Part shown: positions 8,883 to 17,034 of the stretch, piece after piece
How positions within the stretch are numbered: the first letter of the stretch is position 1
How the letters are laid out: every line of letters starts with the position of its first letter
Assembly (NCBI GenBank): GCA_938006335.1
Contig: CALLMF010000007.1
Coordinates: 1-64,000, forward strand
DNA from: an uncultured Granulosicoccaceae bacterium
GTDB lineage: Bacteria; Pseudomonadota; Gammaproteobacteria; Granulosicoccales; Granulosicoccaceae
Direction: 5' to 3'
Length of the DNA stretch: 64,000 bases
Notes under the pieces: generated by a model
Told to the model about the DNA's origin: nothing
Database searches by the model: none
What the model saw: only the letters and a program-made list of their open reading frames with translations
Program-made: the position numbers and the translations under genes

Positions 8883-10406
8883 TTGCACGACAGGGAAGGC
8901 CTGTTTTTCGATCGGATCTCCAAGAACTTTGGAGGAACCCAGGCGTTGCGCGACGTGTCCCTGCACGTGGAGCGCGGTGAGATCGTCGCCCTGCTCGGCG
9001 AAAACGGCGCCGGCAAATCCACCCTGATCAAGACCCTCGGCGGCCTTCACACCCCGGACCAGGGACACGTTCTGCTCGATGGCGAGGAGTACCACCACGG
9101 GATCGCCAAGGAGGGTTCAGGCAAAAAGGTTTCTTTCATCCACCAGGATCTCGGTCTGATCGAATGGATGAGCATCGCGGAGAACATTGCGCTCGCCATC
9201 GGATACCGCAAGTCCGGTGGGCTGATCTCGTGGCGCGGCTGCGACGAAGTAGCGGCGCGCGCACTCTCGCACGTTGACTGCGATTTCGACCCATCGACGC
9301 GCGTCTCCTCATTATCGCGCACGGAAAAGTCCCTGGTCGCGATAGCACGCTCCCTTGCGGTCCGATGCGACTATCTGGTGCTCGATGAACCGACTGCCAG
9401 CCTCCCCGCGGATGAGGTCGACAGGTTGTTCAAGGCCATACGCCCCTTGCGTGAGCGCGGCGTTGGCATGATCTACGTCTCTCACCGCCTCGACGAGATT
9501 TTCCAGATTGCGGATCGGGTCGCGGTGTTGCGCGATGGCGAGATGGTAGGTGTGCGCGATATCGAGCATACGACGCCAGAAGAGCTGGTCACGTTGATCG
9601 TCGGTCGCAAGTCTCGCGAGATCAACAAGCCGGTTCTGGATGTCGGCGCGGAAGTGCTCCGCGTCAATCGACTACAAACCAGTCGCGTCGGCCCGGTCGA
9701 TCTCTCATTATTGCGTGGTGAGATGCTTGGCCTGGTCGGTCTGAGAGGCTCAGGGCATGAGGACATCGGCCGTGCGCTCTATGGCATCAAGGAATATTCC
9801 GGTGAGTTGCTGGTCGAGGGCGAGCCTGTCTCCATGCAAAGCCCTCGTCAGGCCATGTCTACTGGTATCGGATTCATTGCCGGCGATCGTATCGTCGAGT
9901 CGATCGCTCCCTCTTTGACCATTGCAGAAAACGCCTTCCTGAATCCTCTGGTTCGGGGTCGTCGCTTGATGCAACTACGTACGTCATCGAGTGAATCGTC
10001 GGCCGCATGCGAACTTGGACAGAAGGTCGGTCTGAGCCCAAACGATCCTGCGCTTGCCATCGAAGCCCTATCCGGGGGCAATCAGCAGAAGGTGGTCGTC
10101 GGACGATGGCTCGACACCGGCCGCAAGATCCTTATCGCGGAGGATCCGACCGCCGGCGTCGACGTCGGCGCAAAGGCGGAAATCTATCAGCTGCTGTTTG
10201 ACGCAACACGCGCAGGTATGGGCGTGCTCGTGGTCTCGACGGATTTTGAAGAAGTCGCGAACATCTGCCACCGCGCGGTCGTCATGAGTCGCGGTGTCAC
10301 CGTTGGGGAGCTCAGTGGCATCGAGCTCTCCACCGAGAATCTGATCCAGAAAGCCTCCGCTGGCGAAGCAACCTCACCCGGGACAGACTTCCATGCAGTC
10401 GATTGA
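8883..10406 (+). CDS. Sugar ABC importer ATP-binding protein, tandem domains (RbsA/MglA type)
   Basis: Two fused nucleotide-binding domains power a CUT2-family sugar importer. Domain 1 has Walker A GENGAGKST (about residue 40) and Walker B YLVLDEPTAS, but a divergent signature (SLSRTEKS). Domain 2 has a degenerate Walker A (GLRGSGHED), a canonical signature LSGGNQQKV and EDPTAGVDVGA. This asymmetry is normal for RbsA-like proteins. TTG 8883 is the start: AGGAG lies six bases upstream. 507 aa. It overlaps the permease gene by 14 bases. Confidence 0.9.
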   Translation: MHDREGLFFDRISKNFGGTQALRDVSLHVERGEIVALLGENGAGKSTLIKTLGGLHTPDQGHVLLDGEEYHHGIAKEGSGKKVSFIHQDLGLIEWMSIAENIALAIGYRKSGGLISWRGCDEVAARALSHVDCDFDPSTRVSSLSRTEKSLVAIARSLAVRCDYLVLDEPTASLPADEVDRLFKAIRPLRERGVGMIYVSHRLDEIFQIADRVAVLRDGEMVGVRDIEHTTPEELVTLIVGRKSREINKPVLDVGAEVLRVNRLQTSRVGPVDLSLLRGEMLGLVGLRGSGHEDIGRALYGIKEYSGELLVEGEPVSMQSPRQAMSTGIGFIAGDRIVESIAPSLTIAENAFLNPLVRGRRLMQLRTSSSESSAACELGQKVGLSPNDPALAIEALSGGNQQKVVVGRWLDTGRKILIAEDPTAGVDVGAKAEIYQLLFDATRAGMGVLVVSTDFEEVANICHRAVVMSRGVTVGELSGIELSTENLIQKASAGEATSPGTDFHAVD

Positions 10407-11412
10407 GTCAGATGCGTTAGAACCGACCCGCGCTGAACTCAGACAACTGAGCTTTATGGGACGCGTGGGACGTCTGATACCGGTATACGGTCTGGTGATT
10501 CTTGCGTTGTGCTTGCTGCTGCTGTTCTCTGTGCTGCTGCCTGAGACCTTTCCCACGATGCTCAATCTGCGGGCGATCCTGTCGGACAAATCGATCATCG
10601 CGCTGTTGAGTCTCGCTGCCATGGTACCGATGGCTGCCGGTCGTATTGATTTGACGGTCGGGTACGGAATCGTGATCTGGCACATCCTCGCGATCTCCTT
10701 GCAAACGCTGTACGGATTTCCCTGGCCCATCGCCATCGTTGTCGTACTCGTGCTTGGCGCGCTCGTCGGATTTCTCAATGGATTGCTCGTTGAAGTCGCG
10801 AAAATCGACAGCTTCATCGCCACGCTCGGCACCGGCACCATCCTGTACGCGCTGGCGCTATGGCACACCGGTGGGCGACAGATGGTGGGGCTTTTGCCAG
10901 AAGGCTTCTACGCCGTCAATGGCACCTTCGTGTTCGGTCTTCCGATCACGGCGTACTACATCCTGTTCATCGCCCTCGCCTTGTGGCTGATCCTCGAGTT
11001 CACGCCCATCGGGCGCTTTCTCTACGCGATTGGTGCCAATCCACGAGCTGCCGAACTCAATGGCATCCCGACCAGAAAATTTGTGGTCGGTGCGTTCATC
11101 GTCTCGGGTGTGCTGACCGCCCTGGCGGGCGTGTTGCTCGCCTCCAAGCTTCGTATCGGGCAAGCCAGTGTCGGACTCGAGTTCCTGTTGCCAGCACTGG
11201 TCGGCGCGTTTCTGGGCTCCACGACGATCAAGCCCGGGCGCGTCAACGTCTGGGGAACGATGGTCGGCGTTGCGATTCTTGCGATCGGCATTTCCGGGAT
11301 ACAGCAATTTGGCGGCTCATTCTGGGTCGAACCCATGTTCAACGGCGTCACCCTGCTCGTCGCCATCGGCATAGCGGGATACGCACAACGCAGAAAGGGC
11401 GCGTCAAGTTGA
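10393..11412 (+). CDS. Sugar ABC importer permease (RbsC-like)
   Basis: Integral membrane permease of a CUT2 importer, 339 aa, with about nine hydrophobic segments and the family motif AAELNGIPTRKFVVGAFI around residues 218-235. Begins within the end of the ATPase gene and is followed 46 bp later by its binding protein, giving a complete ATPase-permease-binding protein set. Confidence 0.9.
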   Translation: MQSIESDALEPTRAELRQLSFMGRVGRLIPVYGLVILALCLLLLFSVLLPETFPTMLNLRAILSDKSIIALLSLAAMVPMAAGRIDLTVGYGIVIWHILAISLQTLYGFPWPIAIVVVLVLGALVGFLNGLLVEVAKIDSFIATLGTGTILYALALWHTGGRQMVGLLPEGFYAVNGTFVFGLPITAYYILFIALALWLILEFTPIGRFLYAIGANPRAAELNGIPTRKFVVGAFIVSGVLTALAGVLLASKLRIGQASVGLEFLLPALVGAFLGSTTIKPGRVNVWGTMVGVAILAIGISGIQQFGGSFWVEPMFNGVTLLVAIGIAGYAQRRKGASS

Positions 11413-11458
11413 CGAACAACACGTCCCTGAATATCTCATCACCTGGAGAACACATATC

Positions 11459-12529
11459 ATGTTGAGAAGAACGTTCATCAAGACAACCACGGCGGCGTAC
11501 GTTACGGCTGCGATAACTCTGCTTGGCGGTAGCCTTGTCAGTGCGGTGGCTCACGCACAAGAGTTCGACGGCCCGACCAGTGGACCGGAGGCGGTCGCAG
11601 ACAAGACGATCGTTGTACTCGCCGCTGACCTCAAGAACGGCGGCATACTCGGCGTGACCAACGGTGTCGAGGAAGCAGCCGGTGTAGTCGGCTGGACCGT
11701 GCGTGTGCTCGACGGCGCCGGGTCTGTTCAGGGACGTACCGCCGCCTTCGGTCAAGCCATCGCACTCCAGCCTGACGGCTTGATCGTGAACGGCTTTGAT
11801 GCAGTGGAACAACAAGCCGCACTCGATCAGGTAGCGGCTGCCGGTATCCCGATGGTGTCCTGGCACTCGGGCCCGAAGATCGGTTGCGACGCACCGGGTG
11901 GCATATTCGCCAATGTGTCCACCGATGCCATGACGGTTTCCGAGAAAGCCGCCAAATGGGCTGTTGATGATGCCGGTGGTGCTCCGGGTGTCGTTATCTT
12001 CACCGACTCCACTTACCAGATTGCCATCGACAAGGCAGACAGGATCAAGGAGACCATCGAAGCGATGGGTGGCGAAGTGCTCGAGTACGTGGATACGCCG
12101 ATTGCAGACACCTCCAGCCGAATGGGACCACTGACAACCAGCTTGTTGCAGAAGTACGGCGCTAAATGGACACACGCACTTGCCATCAATGACGTGTACT
12201 TCGATTTCATGGGGCCGGCACTGGCTGCCGCAGGTATCAAGGGAGATGGCTCTCCGAAGGCTGTCGCCGCGGGCGACGGATCAGAGTCCGCCTTCCAGCG
12301 CATCAAGACCAACCAGTACCAGGTCATTACGGTCGCGGAGCCGTTGAACCTACAGGGCTGGCAATTGGTCGACGAGCTGAATCGCGCCATGCAGGACGAA
12401 GCGTGTTCCGGCTACGTGACATCGCCCGCGGTTGTCGACATGGCAGGCGCGACCAACATGGGTGACAGCCCGGTATTTGATCCCGACAACGGCTACCGCG
12501 AAGCCTACAGCGCGATCTGGGGCAAGTAA
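11459..12529 (+). CDS. Periplasmic sugar-binding protein, RbsB-type
   Basis: Type-I periplasmic binding protein (Peripla_BP_4 class), 356 aa. The N-terminus LRRTFIKTTTAAYVTAA looks like a Tat-influenced signal peptide (RRTFIK) with cleavage near AHAQ (residue 34). The fold is recognisable from ADLKNGGILGVTNGVEEAA, IVNGFDAVEQQAALDQ and the hinge region. It is first of two binding proteins in the locus and is followed by a strong hairpin. The ligand is not identifiable from sequence alone. Confidence 0.87.
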   Translation: MLRRTFIKTTTAAYVTAAITLLGGSLVSAVAHAQEFDGPTSGPEAVADKTIVVLAADLKNGGILGVTNGVEEAAGVVGWTVRVLDGAGSVQGRTAAFGQAIALQPDGLIVNGFDAVEQQAALDQVAAAGIPMVSWHSGPKIGCDAPGGIFANVSTDAMTVSEKAAKWAVDDAGGAPGVVIFTDSTYQIAIDKADRIKETIEAMGGEVLEYVDTPIADTSSRMGPLTTSLLQKYGAKWTHALAINDVYFDFMGPALAAAGIKGDGSPKAVAAGDGSESAFQRIKTNQYQVITVAEPLNLQGWQLVDELNRAMQDEACSGYVTSPAVVDMAGATNMGDSPVFDPDNGYREAYSAIWGK

Positions 12530-12535
12530 GCGCAG

Positions 12536-12569
12536 GGGAGCAGCTGGTCGACTATCGATGGCTGCTCCC
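12536..12569 (+). terminator. Hairpin after the first binding protein gene
   Basis: Nine-base perfect stem GGGAGCAGC / GCTGCTCCC with a 16-base loop, followed by TTT. It lies seven bases past the binding-protein stop, before the second importer module. It may partly terminate transcription or protect the upstream mRNA end, raising binding-protein levels over the downstream genes. Confidence 0.65.
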
Positions 12570-12641
12570 TTTCAGTCGGTGTTGCGTTGGATGCCCATGC
12601 GGCTTCAGCGATGGCACCTCCACACTTGATGGAGTGTCGAT

Positions 12642-13451
12642 ATGGTTGCAACGGCAACAAGTGAAGTAGTCGACGAGCGCACCGAGGCCGCCGACGGCGT
12701 GCAGCCAATGATTCGCATGCGCGGCATCAGCAAGCGCTTTGGTGGCGTCGTTGCCCTGGATGACGTGGACCTCGATGCCTATGCCGAAGAGGTACTGGCC
12801 ATTGTGGGAGACAACGGCGCAGGCAAGTCGACGCTGATCAAGATTCTCACCGGCGTTTATCAGCCGACGCAAGGCTCGATGACCCTGGACGGACAACCTT
12901 TCTCCATGTTCAGCCACTCCGACGCGATAGCGGCGGGAGTCGATGCGGTCTACCAGAATCTCGCGATCGCGGACCATCTGACACCTGCTGAGAACCTGTT
13001 TCTCGGCGCCGAACTGTCACGGTCGTTTCTTGGAATCCAATGGCTCGACAACCGGCGCATGAAAAAGATTGCGACAGACACCTTGCGCGATCGGTTGGGC
13101 GTGCAATTGAAGAACATGGACGTACTGACCGAGAGCTTGTCGGGCGGACAGCGTCAGGCGGTCGCGATTGCCCGCGCAGTGCGCCACGAGAATCTTCGTG
13201 TACTGGTCATGGACGAGCCCACCGCCGCGCTTGGTCCGCAAGAGACAGCGCGCACGCTCGAGCTGATCAAGACCTTGCGTCAGCAAGGTCTGGCAGTAAT
13301 CGTGATCTCGCACTCGCTCGACGATGTGTTCGAGATATCAGATCGCATTCATGTTCAGCGACGCGGTCGCTGTGCCGGCGTCGTCAGGACTGCTGACACC
13401 ACGACCGAGGAAGTACTCAGCTTGATTGTCGGAGCTGAAACACACGAGTGA
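12642..13451 (+). CDS. Sugar ABC importer ATP-binding protein, single domain (FrcA type)
   Basis: One nucleotide-binding domain, 269 aa: Walker A GDNGAGKST (about residue 56), signature LSGGQRQ, Walker B VLVMDEPTAALG, switch histidine in VISHS. FrcA-like proteins have this single domain, unlike the RbsA-like ATPase upstream. GGAG lies a few bases before ATG 12642. It opens the second module of the locus with its own permease and binding protein. Confidence 0.89.
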   Translation: MVATATSEVVDERTEAADGVQPMIRMRGISKRFGGVVALDDVDLDAYAEEVLAIVGDNGAGKSTLIKILTGVYQPTQGSMTLDGQPFSMFSHSDAIAAGVDAVYQNLAIADHLTPAENLFLGAELSRSFLGIQWLDNRRMKKIATDTLRDRLGVQLKNMDVLTESLSGGQRQAVAIARAVRHENLRVLVMDEPTAALGPQETARTLELIKTLRQQGLAVIVISHSLDDVFEISDRIHVQRRGRCAGVVRTADTTTEEVLSLIVGAETHE

Positions 13452-13557
13452 GACGCGTGTTCGGGCCGCGATCGGGCTCGTTTCAAACAAACTTGTGGTG
13501 TATCGATAGATTCATCGCGCTGAGTTCAGCCGTCTACGTTAGAGTACCAGGAACATC

Positions 13558-14691
13558 ATGATCGATACGTCCCCAGAGGTACCCGTAAAAGGGATGACGC
13601 TGACGCAACGGCTCGAGCCCTACGTCAGTTTCATCGGACCGATGGCCATGATCATCGCCATCCTGTTGTTCATGGCCATCGTTGAACCTGCACGCTACTT
13701 CCGCACGTCCAATCTCAACCAGATACTTCTGGACGCTGCGCTTTACATGCCGATGGCCATGGCAATGACCTTCGTCATTACCCAACGCGGCATCGATTTG
13801 TCCATAGGCTCTGTCGCAGCCTTGTCGGGCATCTGCATGGCCTTTCTGATGAAGCAGTATGGATTTTCTGCGCCCATTGCCGTGGCCATCGCACTGATAC
13901 TCGGCGCACTCATGGGCCTTGTCAACGGACTTGTGATCACAAGACTGAAGGTTCCTGACCTTATCGGAACACTTGCGATGGATCTGGTGTACCGCGGCAT
14001 AGCTTTGGTCATCGCCAAAGGGCTGGTGCTGGCGCGTTTTCCGGAGCTCATAACCGAAATCGGACGAGGGCAATCCCTGGTGTACCTACCCACTCCGGTG
14101 ATCATCGGACTGGTCACCATGATTGTCGGGTATCTCGTGCTGACCAGAACACACTTCGGCAGATACACCATCGCCATCGGATCAAACCCGGAAGCGTCAA
14201 CCATGACTGGCATCGATGTCGACCGGCACAAGGTGTATGCCTACGTGTTCATGGGAACGATGGCTGCACTGGCTGGCGTCATGTTGACCGGAAAACTCAA
14301 CGCGATCCAGGCGACGTCAGCGCCCTACTTCAACCTTCACGTCATCGCAGCCGTTGTCGTCGGAGGCACGTCCTTGTTCGGCGGCCGGGCCTCGATACTT
14401 GGATCCCTTGCAGGCGTGTTGTTGTTGTCGATGATGATCAACGCCCTCGTCACGCTTCGGATCGAGTTTTTCTGGCAGTCCGTCGCCTCCGGCGCGGTGA
14501 TCATCCTGTCGGTCGCGCTCTACACCTGGCTACAAAAGAAGGACCGCGACGGAAGCAGCGGCATGGCTGGAATTCTCGGCTCAGCGCGCCTGTCCCGAAC
14601 CTACAAACTGGCTGGCGCGATCCTGGGCGCCCTGGCTCTTCTGATGACCATCGGCCTCATATTCGCGGGCAATACAGGGCCGAGTGGCTAG
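13558..14691 (+). CDS. Sugar ABC importer permease (second module)
   Basis: CUT2-type membrane permease, 377 aa, somewhat longer than RbsC because of a hydrophilic linker and one extra C-terminal hydrophobic segment (about residues 345-370). Family motifs include QRGIDLSIGSVAALSG (about residue 77) and VVGGTSLFGGRASILGSL. An AGGA ribosome site precedes ATG 13558. The 106-bp gap to the ATPase gene holds no gene. Confidence 0.88.
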   Translation: MIDTSPEVPVKGMTLTQRLEPYVSFIGPMAMIIAILLFMAIVEPARYFRTSNLNQILLDAALYMPMAMAMTFVITQRGIDLSIGSVAALSGICMAFLMKQYGFSAPIAVAIALILGALMGLVNGLVITRLKVPDLIGTLAMDLVYRGIALVIAKGLVLARFPELITEIGRGQSLVYLPTPVIIGLVTMIVGYLVLTRTHFGRYTIAIGSNPEASTMTGIDVDRHKVYAYVFMGTMAALAGVMLTGKLNAIQATSAPYFNLHVIAAVVVGGTSLFGGRASILGSLAGVLLLSMMINALVTLRIEFFWQSVASGAVIILSVALYTWLQKKDRDGSSGMAGILGSARLSRTYKLAGAILGALALLMTIGLIFAGNTGPSG

Positions 14692-14747
14692 TTGAACGTC
14701 GGTTGCGCCACCAACCACCACGCCCGGAAAACGGAGGAGAATCAAGC

Positions 14748-15887
14748 ATGAAATCATGTCACGTGTTCATAGCGCTAGCGACAACGCTCGCGTTGCAGGG
14801 AGTCGCGTCCGCTGCAGATCTACCGCTCAGAGAGATGGACGGCCTGGCGGATCGCGATCATTGGTTACCCGGCGAGGTCAACGAGGAAGGAGCCCTGGAG
14901 GCACTGCAGGCCGCAACGGCTGAAGTGGCAACGCCATTGGCGAACCCACTCGAAGAACCGATACAGATTGCGCTGATCTACCCATCATCGGACACATCCG
15001 ACTTCTGGGCTCGCAACTACCTGGCGTTGACCAAACGCCTGGATGAACTGGAGATTCCCTACGAGGCAACCGAATTTGCCAGTCGTCAGGTCGAGCATTC
15101 ACTGCAAGCAACCTACGCATCGCAAGTCGACCAGGATGCCGACATCTATGATTTTGTCGTATTTGGGCCATCAGAGCTTGCAATACAGGGTGACAACATA
15201 GAGAAGCTTGCGAAAAATCCGGACCTTACGACCTTCGTCTGGGCCTTCCACACACCGCTCAAGTTTCTCGATCCTCAACCGGCAGGATGGTTTGACTTTT
15301 CATCTGCCTACGGTGCTCTGGAAATCTGCGAGTACATGCTCGAACGTCTTGGTAACGATGTTACCTACGCGATGAACCGGGGGATTCCAGGCATCACGGA
15401 CAATCAACGATCCGGGGACTTCAAGGATTGCGTCGCCGAAAATGGAAACTGGAACGCGGTATATGAACACTACGGCGAATACCAGCAGGAAGGTGGCTAT
15501 GAAGGTACCCAGTTGATCATCCAGGGCTACCCGGAGGCCACCGTCATCCATAACGCGAACACGGCAATGGCCATGGGCTCGGTCGAGGCACAACGAGCCG
15601 TCGGCAAGGAAGGCGAGATATTCTCAACCGGCTGGGGTGGCACAGGGCTCGAGCTTGACGCTATCAGAAACGGTGAGCTTGACGCCACGCCAATGCGCAT
15701 GGGTGATGATGTCGGCGCAGCTACCGCCGAAGCTATCAAGGCGCACCTGGAGGGCCGGGAAGACGAGCTACCACTCGTGTTTCTGGGTCGGATCACGGTG
15801 GCCCATGATCAGATGAGTCTCGAAGAACTCGACAGCCTGGAAAAAGAAGCGTTTCGATTCTCAGGTGTTGGTGCGCTTGAGCGATAA
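14748..15887 (+). CDS. LuxP-like periplasmic binding protein of the second importer module
   Basis: Exported binding protein of 379 aa with signal peptide ending S-A-A near residue 23 and a strong GGAGGAG ribosome site. The sequence resembles Vibrio LuxP along most of its length, for example ALIYPSSDTSDFWARN (residues 75-90) and GWGGTGLELDAI (295-306). Compared with the LuxP pocket, equivalents of S79, W82, R215, T266, W289 and R310 appear kept (S84, W87, R221, T272, W296, R317). Q77, N159 and D267 are replaced. It may therefore bind a furanose-like sugar rather than AI-2. No LuxQ-type kinase is nearby; the neighbours are an ABC ATPase and permease, so transport is the likely role. Confidence 0.75.
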   Translation: MKSCHVFIALATTLALQGVASAADLPLREMDGLADRDHWLPGEVNEEGALEALQAATAEVATPLANPLEEPIQIALIYPSSDTSDFWARNYLALTKRLDELEIPYEATEFASRQVEHSLQATYASQVDQDADIYDFVVFGPSELAIQGDNIEKLAKNPDLTTFVWAFHTPLKFLDPQPAGWFDFSSAYGALEICEYMLERLGNDVTYAMNRGIPGITDNQRSGDFKDCVAENGNWNAVYEHYGEYQQEGGYEGTQLIIQGYPEATVIHNANTAMAMGSVEAQRAVGKEGEIFSTGWGGTGLELDAIRNGELDATPMRMGDDVGAATAEAIKAHLEGREDELPLVFLGRITVAHDQMSLEELDSLEKEAFRFSGVGALER

Positions 15888-15897
15888 CTGAGCGGAG

Positions 15898-15938
15898 GGA
15901 GGAGGCAGGGCGCACTTGTCGTGCGCCCTGCCTCCTCC
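15898..15938. terminator. Strong terminator-like hairpin
   Basis: An 18-bp perfect stem (GGAGGAGGCAGGGCGCAC and its complement) with a five-base loop TTGTC, ten bases after the LuxP-like gene. It ends the importer operon and faces the 3' end of the SGNH gene at 16015. No T-tract follows. Confidence 0.75.
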
Positions 15939-16014
15939 TGTGCTGCGCGAGGCCCGCGACCTTGCATCTGTCGATATCCAGTAATGAACGCGCCCTGCTG
16001 CAATTTCAGCACAG

Positions 16015-16974
16015 CTATTCCAGTGTGGCAATCGACTTGATGATGGCATTGGCAATACCGCGTTGCCCCAGTCCCGTGGGATGAATGACATCGGCATAGA
16101 GCGCGTCGGAGTCACCACTCAGAATTCGGTAATGGGGTAGCAGTGATACGAGTGTCTGCCCACCGGATTCAACAGTCTTCCTGATCACGTCGAAATCCTC
16201 TCCAACGTTGCCCGCATCAAACTCGGATCTGTCCGGATGATAAAACACCCGGACGTGTTGGCTTGATGCCATGGCAAGCGACAAGAACCTTTCGAGATCC
16301 TCCAGGCCTTGTCTCGTGTCCGCGTCAGCCTCTTGTGCCAAGTCTTCGTAGGTCACCTGCCCCTCCACACGCGCCGAAGAAACTGATGCCGCTCTGTAGC
16401 GTGCCAGTGCTTCGAGCAGCGCTGATGGCGGTGCTTTGGTCGGGTGAGTCGATGGGCTCAACGGTGCGAATGTGGGGTTGTCGTGCCTGTCGTGACCCGA
16501 CAGTACCAACACCACGATATCCGCATCAATGAACCCGAATTCTCTCGCATAGGCCAACCAGTTTCCCGGTCCCCAACTGATCGCCGATACATTCCCGACG
16601 TACGCATCGTGCCCCGCGCCATGCTGCTCGTTCGCAACGATTGTCGTGGCGAGCTCAGACTGGTCGATGGTATTGCCGCCGTTTATCACCGAGTCACCAA
16701 ACACGAGTATGCGTGTCTCGGTATCGGCTTTCGGCACAGCTACGGCATCCGATCGCATGCCGTACTCGTTGATGTGGATGCGATTTCGAAATCGTGATAC
16801 CGACTGGCCGGGGCTGAACAGGTATTCGATGGTCGGATGCGGTTCGCTCAGAGCCGGCGTGCCTAGCCCCAGATAAAATCGAGCGAACAGCTCCCCTGAA
16901 ACCAGACACGCAACACCCAGGGCAACAACTACGAGGACAACTGAACGTGGCTTTGCGGTAACGGGATATTTCAA
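16015..16974 (-). CDS. Membrane-anchored SGNH/GDSL-family hydrolase
   Basis: Predicted ester hydrolase outside the cytoplasm. A signal anchor spans about residues 11-30, then SGNH block I FGDSVINGG with nucleophile S95 and block V DVIHP (D295, H298). A glycine-asparagine pair in GPGNW (about residue 136) may supply the oxyanion hole. 319 aa. The only in-frame start giving the whole domain is TTG 16974, 61 bp beyond the Kelch gene stop on the same strand. Substrate unknown; relatives act on polysaccharide acetyl groups or lipids. Confidence 0.72.
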   Translation of the reverse strand: MKYPVTAKPRSVVLVVVALGVACLVSGELFARFYLGLGTPALSEPHPTIEYLFSPGQSVSRFRNRIHINEYGMRSDAVAVPKADTETRILVFGDSVINGGNTIDQSELATTIVANEQHGAGHDAYVGNVSAISWGPGNWLAYAREFGFIDADIVVLVLSGHDRHDNPTFAPLSPSTHPTKAPPSALLEALARYRAASVSSARVEGQVTYEDLAQEADADTRQGLEDLERFLSLAMASSQHVRVFYHPDRSEFDAGNVGEDFDVIRKTVESGGQTLVSLLPHYRILSGDSDALYADVIHPTGLGQRGIANAIIKSIATLE

Positions 16975-17034
16975 GGCTCGAGCACAGATCCGTTGAATGC
17001 CTGAACCCGGATAAGGTACTGCATGCGCGCAGGC

